Source: Lachnospiraceae bacterium
Lineage (GTDB): Bacteria; Bacillota; Clostridia; Lachnospirales; Lachnospiraceae
Length of the DNA stretch: 64,000 nt
NCBI GenBank assembly: GCA_910574965.1
Contig: CAJTDB010000019.1
Location: forward strand, 1 to 64,000
Reading direction: 5' to 3'
The stretch's first letter is position 1. Each line of letters opens with the position of its first letter. Position numbers and translations under genes: made by a program. Of this stretch, positions 42,786 through 52,285 are shown in pieces. Under the pieces are notes generated by a model. It did not search any database. It was not told where the DNA came from and saw nothing but the letters and a program-made list of their open reading frames with translations.

Positions 42786-43739
42786 ATGGGTGGTAAGGAA
42801 CAGATTCCGGACAAAGAAGCAGCAAGAAACGCAGCCATGTGGAAGGCAAAGATCGAGGAGGGCCTGCAGGAAGTGCAGGAACTCAGAGAGCGGCTGAAGC
42901 CGGTGGAGTTCGCGTCCAAGAAGTGGGAGCAGTATCAGGGTGCATATGGGGATGTAAGGGAGGACGTGGCATTTCTTTTCTGCCCGGAGGAACTGATTCC
43001 GGAGACGGATAAACTTCGGAGACTGGACAGGGAAGAGAAAAGCGACTATGAGATTATATTTGACAATCTGTGTGAGAATCTGACTCATCAACTGAGCCGG
43101 TACGATGCGCTCTATCTGGCTATGCCCTATCTGGTGCTTTTGCTGGAGCGGCGGCGCAGGAGGCAGGATTATGAGTGGGAGAAGAAGATTATCACGGAGA
43201 CAGGCGCCATGCTGAGCACCGACTCTTCCTGCTGTTATGGGAGTGATGTCCGGCTGCCGGATGAGATCAGAAAGAGTTATGATTTAAGCGTGGAACTTTT
43301 CCGGGAGATGACCAGAGATTTCCTGGCCCGGAATATGGAGCGGCTGAAGGAGGAAGATCCGGGATGGCTGCAGTATTTCTGCACAAGTCTTATGGCCATA
43401 CTGGGTGATCGGGAGGCGGCATATATGTTGTTCCTGGGCGCGTGGGAGCAGTTCCCGGTGGGCTGTCCGGACTGCGGAGCTTATGATGAGATGGAGATTG
43501 ACGGCCCTGAGGACGGAGAACAGCTTCGGGAGCTTAATCGGATCGAGCCGGCGGAGTCTGTGATCGGCAAATGGGACGGAAAAAGCTATGAGGATACTTA
43601 TGTCTGGTTCAGTAACCTGGCCCATGAGCTGGGGGCAGAGGATGCATGGAAGATTGCATATTATTACGGAACCTATACCTGTCCTGAGTGCGGCAGCAGG
43701 GGGATTCTGGTGGAATGGATGAAGGAGAGCGAAGAATAA
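42786..43739 (+). CDS. hypothetical protein with C-terminal CxxC zinc pairs (317 aa)
   Basis: Not a family I recognise. The first 210 residues are helical, with a stretch (YDALYLAMPYLVLLLERRRRR) similar to helical-repeat immunity-like proteins. Two CxxC pairs near residues 225 (GCPDCGAYDE) and 302 (TCPECGSRG) would form a zinc ribbon. No signal peptide. GAGGAGGAG lies before ATG within a hairpin leader. It precedes a YgjV-like gene by 50 bases and may be co-transcribed. Confidence 0.7.
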   Translation: MGGKEQIPDKEAARNAAMWKAKIEEGLQEVQELRERLKPVEFASKKWEQYQGAYGDVREDVAFLFCPEELIPETDKLRRLDREEKSDYEIIFDNLCENLTHQLSRYDALYLAMPYLVLLLERRRRRQDYEWEKKIITETGAMLSTDSSCCYGSDVRLPDEIRKSYDLSVELFREMTRDFLARNMERLKEEDPGWLQYFCTSLMAILGDREAAYMLFLGAWEQFPVGCPDCGAYDEMEIDGPEDGEQLRELNRIEPAESVIGKWDGKSYEDTYVWFSNLAHELGAEDAWKIAYYYGTYTCPECGSRGILVEWMKESEE

Positions 43740-43790
43740 GTCTGATCAAAAAGAGACAGAATCCATAGAAAACAGAAAGGAGAGGGCAGT

Positions 43791-44399
43791 ATGAACAGTT
43801 CCATGATGATTGAGATGGTCGGTTATGCAGGCTCGGTGCTGGTCGTGATCTCCATGCTGATGACTTCCGTAGTCAAACTGCGGGTGGTAAATATGACGGG
43901 AGCCGTTATTTTTACGGTCTATGCACTGCTGATCCGCTCCTATCCCACCGCACTGCTGAACGCATTTCTGGTAGTGATTAACAGTTACAATCTTTGGCGG
44001 CTTTTAAAGAAGGAACGGCAGTATGAGCTGATCGACGGAAAGGCGGAAGAGCCTTATGTATGCTATGTTTTAGATCGGTACAGAGAGGATATTTTAAAAT
44101 ATTTTCCGGAATTTCATATGAATCCGGCGGAGGTTGACATCGCGTACCTGATATGCAATGACGTTTCTTTGGCAGGTATTTTTCTTGGGAAAAAGACAGA
44201 CAAGGACACAGCAGAAGTGATTCTTGATTATTCCATGCCGGTATACCGGGACTGTTCTGTAGGGACATATCTATATGCCCGGCTGCCGTCTGAAGGAATA
44301 CGCAGACTGGTATGTGAAAAAGCGGAAGAAAAGCATGGAGCCTATCTCCAGAAAATGGGATTTACACTTGAAAATGGACGCTATGTAAAAGAACTATAA
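43791..44399 (+). CDS. YgjV-family membrane protein with extra C-terminal domain
   Basis: The 202-aa protein begins with three membrane helices (residues 8-70) in the order typical of YgjV proteins, with NMTGAVIFTVYALLI. Residues 85-202 are soluble and resemble the small N-acetyltransferase-like region found in many Firmicute YgjV proteins. AAAGGAGAG precedes ATG. Function is not established; in E. coli the family is an inner-membrane protein. Confidence 0.78.
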   Translation: MNSSMMIEMVGYAGSVLVVISMLMTSVVKLRVVNMTGAVIFTVYALLIRSYPTALLNAFLVVINSYNLWRLLKKERQYELIDGKAEEPYVCYVLDRYREDILKYFPEFHMNPAEVDIAYLICNDVSLAGIFLGKKTDKDTAEVILDYSMPVYRDCSVGTYLYARLPSEGIRRLVCEKAEEKHGAYLQKMGFTLENGRYVKEL

Positions 44400-44411
44400 A
44401 AATGATCTGGT

Positions 44412-44444
44412 AAAGGGGCCGGCAAAATGCGGCCCCTTTCTTTT
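44412..44444. terminator. bidirectional terminator between ygjV-like and dac
   Basis: AAAGGGGCCG (44412-44421) and CGGCCCCTTT (44430-44439) form a 10-bp stem with A- and T-rich flanks on both sides, serving two converging genes. Confidence 0.85.
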
Positions 44445-45963
44445 AAAATCCCCTTCTGTGTCTTCTTCGTTTCCGGCTTCGGTAATGCCGCCGGCTTTGA
44501 CTGCCGAAAGCATTTTTCTGATCCTTCCAGTTCTGCCAGCGCCGAACGGGATTTAGTTCAATCTCAAAATCCTTTGCCAGTTTTCGGATGAACAGAAGGA
44601 CTGTCAAAAGGAGTAAAACGGAGCAGACAGCAATCCCGACGATTCGTAAATTGATCTTTATCAAATTGACTTTCGGTTCTGCGTCTGCTGGTGCCGCGTC
44701 GGGAACCGCTTCGCTGTTGTCTGTCTTCTGGAAATTAAAATCATGGATAGGATCGTCTGTCAAATAGAGACTGGTGGCGCCGATGGTCTGACCGGCATAA
44801 GTATAGCTTAAGGTCGCGATGACTCTGGAATCATCGGCATCCTGAAATTCCAGCCGGGGCGCCGCATCGGAAAAGGCAGCATTGACCGGAAGGATGACAT
44901 ATCCGCTTTTATCCATCTCGATCATGGGATTAGCTGTGCCAAAGACCGGGCTTCCGGTATCGAAAAGTTCTCCCTGCCCGATGGTAAAGTTGGTCTCATT
45001 TTCTGCAATGCTGACTCTGTGAAAATTTTCACTGGCATAATTCAGAAGGTTTGCCGTATCTGTATACAACGGAACACCTTTCTCGCCGGTAGACTGTGTT
45101 TTCATGGACACAACCACTAAATCCATGCCATTTCTTGTGGCGCATGTAACTAGGGTATTGAGCGCTACAGAAGTGTAACCCGTTTTTCCGCAGAACACCG
45201 TATCATCAAGAAATCGGGATGTCCGATTTTGGGAGATCATAAAGTGATGATTGTTCATGAGCAGTTCTTCGTCTTTTTTATTGGTAGCCCGCAGCGTATA
45301 GCGGGGAGTTCCGGCGATCTGGCGGAACTTTTCGTATTTTATAGCTTCCTGCGTAATGAGGGCCATGTCATGAGCAGACGTATAGTGCTCTTTGTTGGGC
45401 AGTCCATGGGGATTGGTAAAATGTGTGTTTGCACATCCCAGTTCTGCTGCACGCTCGTTCATCAGATCGGCAAAAGCCTCCACGGAGCCGGATACTTGTT
45501 CGGCGACAGCATTGGAGCATTCGTTGGCGGATTCCAACATGATTGCATAGAGGCATTCTTCTACTGTAAGAATTTCCCCTTCGTCTCTGGCAATATGGCT
45601 GCTGTCATACTCAATGGAATAGACAGCATTGTGAGAGAAAGTGACTTCTTCGTCCAGATCAAGATTCTCCAATGCCAGTAATACAGTCATGATTTTCGTA
45701 ATGCTGGCAGGCTCCATCTGCTGGTCCGCGTTTTTGCTGTAGAGAATCGTGCCGGTGGAAGCTTCCATAATAATGGCGGACTCTGCATAGACCTGAGGGC
45801 CTGCAGGCCAGTTTTCCCAGGCGTTGGACTGAATTTCCATATTATAACGGATTTCGGGGGTAATATCGGGGTTTTCGGCGGCAAAGACGGGAGAAGAAAA
45901 GACCGTGGAAAAACAGAGCACGGATAAAAGCACCGTTCTCCTGCATCTATTGATAAATTTCAT
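44443..45963 (-). CDS. D-alanyl-D-alanine carboxypeptidase (DacF-like PBP)
   Basis: The 506-aa enzyme trims the terminal D-Ala of peptidoglycan stem peptides. A signal peptide (residues 1-28, cut near VFAAEN) is followed by the peptidase S11 motifs: SITK with nucleophile Ser87, SAN near 149 and KTG near 263 (CGKTGYTS). A C-terminal beta domain follows, and then a membrane helix near residues 436-456 and a basic Arg-rich tail. Most DacF proteins have an amphipathic anchor instead; the true helix plus long basic tail is a moderate variant. Confidence 0.93.
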   Translation of the reverse strand: MKFINRCRRTVLLSVLCFSTVFSSPVFAAENPDITPEIRYNMEIQSNAWENWPAGPQVYAESAIIMEASTGTILYSKNADQQMEPASITKIMTVLLALENLDLDEEVTFSHNAVYSIEYDSSHIARDEGEILTVEECLYAIMLESANECSNAVAEQVSGSVEAFADLMNERAAELGCANTHFTNPHGLPNKEHYTSAHDMALITQEAIKYEKFRQIAGTPRYTLRATNKKDEELLMNNHHFMISQNRTSRFLDDTVFCGKTGYTSVALNTLVTCATRNGMDLVVVSMKTQSTGEKGVPLYTDTANLLNYASENFHRVSIAENETNFTIGQGELFDTGSPVFGTANPMIEMDKSGYVILPVNAAFSDAAPRLEFQDADDSRVIATLSYTYAGQTIGATSLYLTDDPIHDFNFQKTDNSEAVPDAAPADAEPKVNLIKINLRIVGIAVCSVLLLLTVLLFIRKLAKDFEIELNPVRRWQNWKDQKNAFGSQSRRHYRSRKRRRHRRGF

Positions 45964-46156
45964 TGGATACCTCTATTCTAAAATACAAAATGTATGTGTT
46001 GTCCTAATGTAAAAGGCTGATTCATTAAGATTATAATTTATTTGGAAAACCGGTGCAAGGGCATAGAGAAAATTTAAGAAACTGTTTACAAAAAGGCCGG
46101 GAAGGATGCATGGAAGCCGAATTTTCTAACAGAATAAAAGAAAAGATGTGAAAACC

Positions 46157-46186
46157 TTGACAAATCCGGGAGACTGACTTTATAAT
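46157..46186 (+). promoter_or_regulatory. promoter of the ileS T-box transcript
   Basis: TTGACA (46157-46162) and TATAAT (46181-46186) are 18 bases apart, just before the T-box leader. A second TATAAT lies at 46193-46198. Confidence 0.75.
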
Positions 46187-46205
46187 TGCACTTATAATAA
46201 GAAAA

Positions 46206-46450
46206 AGGCTGTGACGAAGACAGTAGGGACTGATGGAAATTTTCAGCGAGCCGGAGAGGGTGTGAGTCCGGCAGGAGTACATGGTCCGGAACATCACTTC
46301 CGAGCTGCAGGCTGAAAGCATATGCGAGTAGGCACTGACGTGACCCTTACGTTACAAGGGGCGCATATGCTGGTATGTTGTAAGAGGTGGTAGATCTTAG
46401 AGCGCGTTTATTACGGCTCCGTCCTGTTACAGGACGGGGCCGTTTTTTAA
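46206..46450 (+). promoter_or_regulatory. T-box riboswitch, isoleucine
   Basis: Stem I elements are readable: GGGTGTGAGTCCGGC, then CCGGAACATCACTTCCGAG, in which ATC (Ile) is the expected specifier codon, then the AGTAGG motif. GGTGGTA (about 46386-46392) is the T-box bulge that binds the NCCA end; its TGGT fits tRNA-Ile with discriminator A. The terminator is GGCTCCGTCCTG with CAGGACGGGGCC and a T-run (about 46415-46448). Uncharged tRNA-Ile would prevent termination and turn on ileS. The bases just after GGTGGTA differ from the common ACCGCG form. Confidence 0.88.
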
Positions 46451-46486
46451 ACTGCATGGATCTGGCAGATGCGGAACTAAAAAACA

Positions 46487-46584
46487 GCATCCATGCCGAC
46501 AATACCGGGAAAGATTTTCAGACATGAAACGGATGAAAATCTTTCCAGAACAGGGGCATTGTTGGTATGGATGCGGAACGATAA
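46487..46584 (+). repeat. long structured hairpin against the ileS ribosome site
   Basis: An outer stem of 20 bp (GCATCCATGCC... with ...GGTATGGATGC, two G-U pairs, one mismatch), an 8-base bulge on the 3' side (AGAACAGG), an inner perfect 12-bp stem (GGAAAGATTTTC/GAAAATCTTTCC) and a loop with GAAA. It ends GATGCGGAACGATAA (46570-46584), one base before AGGAGG. The same design occurs three times at 58126-58426. Confidence 0.7.
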
Positions 46585-46600
46585 CAGGAGGCCTAATATA

Positions 46601-49600
46601 ATGTACAACAAAGTCAACACAGATATGAATTTTGTGGAACGGGAAAAAGAAGTCGAAAAGTTCTGGAAAGAAAATGACACTTTCCGAAAAAGTATGGAGC
46701 GCCGCAAGGACGGCCCCACATACACCTTTTACGATGGCCCGCCTACAGCCAACGGCAAACCGCACATCGGTCATGTACTGACTCGTGTCATCAAGGATAT
46801 GATCCCCAGATACCGCACTATGAAAGGCTGTATGGTGCCGAGAAAGGCAGGATGGGATACGCACGGACTTCCGGTAGAGTTAGAGGTGGAGAAGCTCCTT
46901 GGATTAGACGGCAAGGAGCAGATCGAGGAATACGGTCTTGACCCATTTATTTCCAAATGCAAGGAAAGCGTCTGGAAATACAAAGGTATGTGGGAAGATT
47001 TCTCCGGTACCGTAGGCTTCTGGGCGGACATGGAGGATCCATATGTAACCTATCATGATGACTTTATCGAGTCCGAGTGGTGGGCGCTGAAAACCATCTG
47101 GGACAAAGGGCTTTTGTACAAAGGTTTTAAGATCGTGCCCTACTGCCCCCGCTGCGGGACGCCGTTGTCCTCTCATGAGGTGGCTCAGGGCTATAAAGAT
47201 GTAAAAGAGCGTTCTGCGGTCGTCCGCTTTAAAGTAAAAGACGAAGACGCCTATATCCTTGCATGGACCACTACCCCGTGGACCCTTCCTTCTAACGTGG
47301 CCCTCTGCGTGAATCCGGAAGAAGCTTATGCAAAAGTAAAAGCGGCGGACGGCAATATTTATTATTTGGCAGAGGCCCTTCTGGACACTGTGCTGGGCAG
47401 ACTGGGAACAGAGGAAACACCCGCCTATGAAGTGCTGGAGCGCTGTATCGGAAAAGAGCTGGAATACAAAGAATATGAACCGCTGTTTACCTGTTCTGCC
47501 AATGTGGCAAAAAAGCAGAAGAAAAAAGGCTATTATGTGACCTGCGATTCCTATGTTACGCTGACCGATGGTACGGGTGTCGTTCACATCGCTCCGGCCT
47601 TTGGTGAAGACGATGCCAATGTGGGAAGAAAATACGATCTGCCCTTTGTACAGCTTGTGGATGGCAAAGGAAATATGACAGAGGACACCCCCTTTGCAGG
47701 GCTGTTTGTGAAAAAGGCCGATCCAAAAGTGCTGAAGGATCTGGATGCAAGAGGACTTCTTTTTGATGCTCCGAAATTTGAGCACAGTTATCCGCACTGC
47801 TGGAGATGCGGCACTCCTCTGATCTATTATGCAAGAGAATCCTGGTTCATCAAAATGACTGCCGTAAAGGAGGACCTGATCCGCAATAACAATACAATCA
47901 ACTGGATCCCGGAGAGTATCGGCAAAGGACGTTTCGGAGACTGGCTGGAAAATATCCAGGACTGGGGCATCAGCCGGAACCGTTACTGGGGGACTCCGCT
48001 GAACGTCTGGGAGTGCGAGGGCTGCGGCCACATGGAGAGCATCGGTTCTAGAGAGGAACTGAGGAAGATGAGCGGCAGCGAGGCGGCTCTGACGGTAGAG
48101 CTGCACCGTCCATATATCGACGAGATCACCTGTACTTGTCCCAAATGCCAGGGTACCATGAAACGTGTGCCGGAAGTGATTGACTGCTGGTTTGATTCCG
48201 GTGCTATGCCTTTTGCGCAGCATCACTATCCTTTTGAAAATAAAGAACTGTTTGACAGCCAGTTCCCGGCTCAGTTTATCTCAGAGGCAGTGGACCAGAC
48301 CCGCGGATGGTTCTATTCTCTGCTGGCAGAATCTACCTTATTATTTAATAAGGCGCCTTATGAAAATGTGATCGTGCTTGGACATGTACAGGACGAGAAC
48401 GGACAGAAGATGAGCAAGTCCAAAGGCAATGCGGTTGATCCGTTTGATGCGCTGGAGACGTATGGTGCGGATGCCATCCGCTGGTATTTTTACATCAACA
48501 GCGCACCCTGGCTGCCTAACCGGTTCCATGGGAAAGCGGTACAGGAGGGACAGCGCAAATTCATGGGCACACTCTGGAACACCTATGCGTTCTTCGTACT
48601 CTATGCGAATATTGATGAGTTTGATGCCACAAAATATACTTTGGATTACAGCGGGCTGTCAATCATGGACAAATGGCTTCTGTCAAAACTGAATACCGTA
48701 GTCGGTGAAGTGGACAACGACCTGGATAATTATCGGATTCCGGAAGCAGCAAGAGCCCTGCAGGATTTTGTGGATGAGATGAGCAACTGGTACGTCAGAA
48801 GGAGCAGAGAGCGTTTCTGGGCCAAAGGCATGGAGCAGGACAAGATCAATGCATATATGACCCTTTATACGGCGCTTGTGACCATCGCAAAGGCAGCCGC
48901 ACCTATGATCCCGTTTATGACGGAAGATATTTACCGGAATCTGGTGTGCAGCATTGATCAAAATGCACCGGAAAGCGTTCATCTGTGCGATTTCCCAAAG
49001 GTTTGTCAGGAATTGATTCTTCCGGAGCTGGAAGCAGCTATGGAGGAAATTCTGGACATCGTCGTTCTTGGACGTGCAGCCCGCAATACAGCCAATATCA
49101 AGAACCGGCAGCCAATCGGGACCATGTACGTACAGTCAAATATGGAGCTGTCCAGTTCTTATCAGAAGATTATCCTGGATGAGCTGAATGTGAAAGAGAT
49201 CATTTTCAAAAAGGATTTAAGGGAATTTACCAGCTATACATTCAAACCCCAGCTCAAGACTGTCGGTCCCAAATATGGAAAACTGCTGAATGGTATCCGC
49301 AGCTATCTGTCTTCCGTTGACGGAAGAAAAGCTATGGAAGAACTGGAAACCGCTGGAAGCCTGTCATTTGACATCAATGGGCAAAACGTGGTATTATCTA
49401 AAGAGGATCTGCTCATTGATATGGCTCAGACGGAAGGGTATGTGACAGAGACAGGAGGCCGTGTGACGGTTGTACTTTCTACCAGTCTGAGTGAGGAGTT
49501 GATTGAAGAAGGATTTGTCCGTGAGATCATCAGCAAGGTCCAGACGATGCGGAAGGAAGCCGGATTTGAAGTTATGGACCGGATTCATGTATACAGTACA

Positions 49601-49756
49601 GGAAATGAACGGATCAGGGGATTCATGGAACGCTGCTGCGAGGAGATCCTGAATGATGTCATGGCAGCGGACATCCGTTTTGAAGATGCAAAAGGATATG
49701 TGAAAGAGTGGAATATCAATGGGGAGACCGTTACATTAGGTGTAGAAAAGCTGTAA
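46601..49756 (+). CDS. ileS: isoleucyl-tRNA synthetase (long, IleS2-like)
   Basis: The 1051-aa enzyme charges tRNA-Ile. HIGH-type motif KPHIGHVLT lies near residue 58 and KMSKSKGN near 603; the editing domain and anticodon-binding C-terminus are present. Its start MYNKVNTDMNFVEREKEVEK and its length (over 1000 aa rather than about 930) fit the eukaryote-like IleS2 group, which tends to be less sensitive to mupirocin; that is inference from family knowledge. ATG 46601 is chosen for the AGGAGG ten bases before it. Control is by the T-box and the hairpin leader. Confidence 0.96.
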   Translation: MYNKVNTDMNFVEREKEVEKFWKENDTFRKSMERRKDGPTYTFYDGPPTANGKPHIGHVLTRVIKDMIPRYRTMKGCMVPRKAGWDTHGLPVELEVEKLLGLDGKEQIEEYGLDPFISKCKESVWKYKGMWEDFSGTVGFWADMEDPYVTYHDDFIESEWWALKTIWDKGLLYKGFKIVPYCPRCGTPLSSHEVAQGYKDVKERSAVVRFKVKDEDAYILAWTTTPWTLPSNVALCVNPEEAYAKVKAADGNIYYLAEALLDTVLGRLGTEETPAYEVLERCIGKELEYKEYEPLFTCSANVAKKQKKKGYYVTCDSYVTLTDGTGVVHIAPAFGEDDANVGRKYDLPFVQLVDGKGNMTEDTPFAGLFVKKADPKVLKDLDARGLLFDAPKFEHSYPHCWRCGTPLIYYARESWFIKMTAVKEDLIRNNNTINWIPESIGKGRFGDWLENIQDWGISRNRYWGTPLNVWECEGCGHMESIGSREELRKMSGSEAALTVELHRPYIDEITCTCPKCQGTMKRVPEVIDCWFDSGAMPFAQHHYPFENKELFDSQFPAQFISEAVDQTRGWFYSLLAESTLLFNKAPYENVIVLGHVQDENGQKMSKSKGNAVDPFDALETYGADAIRWYFYINSAPWLPNRFHGKAVQEGQRKFMGTLWNTYAFFVLYANIDEFDATKYTLDYSGLSIMDKWLLSKLNTVVGEVDNDLDNYRIPEAARALQDFVDEMSNWYVRRSRERFWAKGMEQDKINAYMTLYTALVTIAKAAAPMIPFMTEDIYRNLVCSIDQNAPESVHLCDFPKVCQELILPELEAAMEEILDIVVLGRAARNTANIKNRQPIGTMYVQSNMELSSSYQKIILDELNVKEIIFKKDLREFTSYTFKPQLKTVGPKYGKLLNGIRSYLSSVDGRKAMEELETAGSLSFDINGQNVVLSKEDLLIDMAQTEGYVTETGGRVTVVLSTSLSEELIEEGFVREIISKVQTMRKEAGFEVMDRIHVYSTGNERIRGFMERCCEEILNDVMAADIRFEDAKGYVKEWNINGETVTLGVEKL

Positions 49757-49769
49757 AAGGAGGCACATT

Positions 49770-52235
49770 ATGGCCAAGAGAAATTTTAACAAGGATTTCT
49801 TTATCAGAAGCGTAAAGTATAATGTACGTACGCTTTTCCGCAAAGAGATCGAGGAAGCCAGCCAGCAGCAGATCTTCCAGGCTGTAGGCTATGCAGTAAA
49901 AGATGCGATTATGGATGCATGGATCGCGACGCAGAAAGAGTATGACAAAAAAGACCCGAAGATCGTATATTATATGTCCATGGAGTTTTTGATGGGCAGA
50001 GCATTGGGCAACAATCTGATCAACCTGACCTTTTATGATGAGGTAAAAGAGGCACTGGAGGAGATCGGACTGGATCTGAATGTGATCGAAGACCAGGAGC
50101 CGGATGCGGCCCTTGGAAACGGCGGTCTGGGACGTCTGGCTGCATGTTTTCTGGACTCTCTGGCAAGCCTTGGATATGCGGCATATGGATGCGGCATCCG
50201 TTACCGCTATGGAATGTTCAAGCAGAAGATTGAGAATGGCTATCAGGTAGAAGTGCCGGATATGTGGCTGAAGAATGGCAATCCCTTTGAGCTTCGCCGT
50301 CCGGAGTACGCCAAGACTGTCAAATTCGGCGGCTATGTGAAAATCGAGAACAAGGACGGCAAGAATCAGTTTATTCAGGAAGGCTATCAGTCCGTGCTGG
50401 CCGTGCCGGTGGACCTTCCGATCGTAGGCTACGGCAATAATGTAATCAACTGCCTGCGGATCTGGGATGCAGAAGCGATCAACTCCTTTGAGCTGAATCA
50501 TTTCGACAAAGGAGAATACAACAAGGCGGTGGAGCAGGAAAACTTGGCCCGGAACCTGGTGGAAGTACTTTATCCCAATGACAACCATATGGCAGGTAAG
50601 GAGCTTCGCTTAAAACAGCAGTATTTCTTCGTGTCTGCAAGCGTGCAGGCAGCAGTGGAGCGCTATATGCGTTCTCATACAGATATCCGCAAGTTCTATG
50701 AGAAGGCAACGTTCCAACTGAACGATACCCATCCGACAGTAGCAGTGGCAGAGCTGATGCGTGTGCTGATGGATGAGCATGGACTGGACTGGGATGCAGC
50801 ATGGGAAGTGACCACAAAGACGTGTGCTTATACCAACCATACGATCATGGCCGAGGCACTGGAAAAATGGCCCATTGAGCTGTTCTCCAGACTGCTTCCG
50901 CGTATTTACCAGATCGTAGAAGAGATCAACCGGAGATTTGTTATTGAGATCCAGAAGAAATATCCGAACAATTATGACAAAGTGAAGAAGATGGCCATCA
51001 TCATGGACGGCCAGGTGAAGATGGCTCATCTGGCTATCGCTGCCGGCTATTCGGTCAATGGTGTAGCAAGGCTTCACACGGAGATTCTGAAGAATCAGGA
51101 GCTGAAGGATTTCTACGAGATGATGCCGGAGAAATTCAACAACAAAACCAACGGAATTACCCAGAGACGCTTCCTGCTTCACGGCAATCCTCTTCTGGCG
51201 AAATGGGTGACGGCTCATGTAGGAGACGAGTGGGTGACGGATCTGTCCAGAATAAAAGGGCTGGCGATCTACGCGGACGACGAGAAGGCGCAGCATGAGT
51301 TCATGAATATCAAGTACCAGAATAAGGTGCGTCTTGCCAAATATATCAAAGAGCACAATGGCGTGGATGTGGATCCGCGTTCCATCTTCGACGTACAGGT
51401 GAAGCGGCTTCATGAGTACAAGAGGCAGTTGCTCAATATTCTGCATGTGATGTATCTGTACAATCAGATCAAAGAGCATCCGGAGATGGAATTTTATCCC
51501 AGAACCTTTATCTTCGGTGCCAAAGCGGCAGCGGGTTATATGAGGGCGAAACTGACCATCAAGCTGATTAACTCCGTGGCGGACGTCGTGAACAATGATG
51601 CTTCCATCAATGGAAAATTAAAAGTTGTATTTATTGAAGACTATCGGGTGTCCAATGCCGAGTGGATTTTTGCAGCAGCAGACGTATCCGAGCAGATTTC
51701 CACAGCGTCCAAAGAGGCATCCGGAACCGGAAATATGAAATTTATGTTAAATGGTGCACTGACCATCGGAACTATGGACGGCGCCAATGTGGAGATTGTA
51801 GAAGAGGTAGGCGAGGAGAATGCGTTTATCTTCGGTATGAGTTCCGATGAGGTTATTGAGCTGGAGAAGAAGGGCGGTTATGATCCGTCTCAGTTGTTCA
51901 ATACGGACCAGGATATCCGCCATGTGCTTATGCAGTTGATCAACGGCGAGTATTCTCACAAGGACCCGGAGAAATTCCGCGAGCTTTATAACGCACTGCT
52001 GGTAGACGGCGGTTATAATCGTCCGGATCCGTACTTTATTCTGAAAGATTTCCGGGCTTATGCAGATGCACAGAAGCGGGTAGAGGCTGCATACAGAGAC
52101 GAAAAGGGCTGGGCGAGAAGCGCAATCCTGAACGTGGCCTGCTCCGGCAAGTTCAGCTCTGACCGTACGATCCAGGAATATGTGGATGAGATCTGGAAGC
52201 TGGACAAAGTGACAGTGGAGCTGGAAGAAAACTGA
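49770..52235 (+). CDS. glgP: glycogen/maltodextrin phosphorylase
   Basis: The 821-aa enzyme releases glucose 1-phosphate from alpha-1,4-glucans with phosphate and pyridoxal phosphate. It shows GNGGLGRLAACFLDSLA near residue 112, the NPFELRRPEY segment, QLNDTHPTVAVAEL and the PLP-lysine region EASGTGNMKFMLNGALTIG, all typical of GT35. It starts 13 bases after ileS with AAAGGAGG, so it may receive read-through from ileS, though the functions are unrelated. Complete and normal length. Confidence 0.96.
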   Translation: MAKRNFNKDFFIRSVKYNVRTLFRKEIEEASQQQIFQAVGYAVKDAIMDAWIATQKEYDKKDPKIVYYMSMEFLMGRALGNNLINLTFYDEVKEALEEIGLDLNVIEDQEPDAALGNGGLGRLAACFLDSLASLGYAAYGCGIRYRYGMFKQKIENGYQVEVPDMWLKNGNPFELRRPEYAKTVKFGGYVKIENKDGKNQFIQEGYQSVLAVPVDLPIVGYGNNVINCLRIWDAEAINSFELNHFDKGEYNKAVEQENLARNLVEVLYPNDNHMAGKELRLKQQYFFVSASVQAAVERYMRSHTDIRKFYEKATFQLNDTHPTVAVAELMRVLMDEHGLDWDAAWEVTTKTCAYTNHTIMAEALEKWPIELFSRLLPRIYQIVEEINRRFVIEIQKKYPNNYDKVKKMAIIMDGQVKMAHLAIAAGYSVNGVARLHTEILKNQELKDFYEMMPEKFNNKTNGITQRRFLLHGNPLLAKWVTAHVGDEWVTDLSRIKGLAIYADDEKAQHEFMNIKYQNKVRLAKYIKEHNGVDVDPRSIFDVQVKRLHEYKRQLLNILHVMYLYNQIKEHPEMEFYPRTFIFGAKAAAGYMRAKLTIKLINSVADVVNNDASINGKLKVVFIEDYRVSNAEWIFAAADVSEQISTASKEASGTGNMKFMLNGALTIGTMDGANVEIVEEVGEENAFIFGMSSDEVIELEKKGGYDPSQLFNTDQDIRHVLMQLINGEYSHKDPEKFRELYNALLVDGGYNRPDPYFILKDFRAYADAQKRVEAAYRDEKGWARSAILNVACSGKFSSDRTIQEYVDEIWKLDKVTVELEEN

Positions 52236-52285
52236 TCTTTTGACAGCGGGTATTAAAAAACGACGGACACGGGGAAGAATGATTC

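Noticed and set aside
46904-48226. 440-codon reverse frame
   Set aside because: It lies entirely opposite ileS and has no protein-family character.
50610-51479. 289-codon reverse frame inside glgP
   Set aside because: Opposite a clear glycogen phosphorylase; no start signal.
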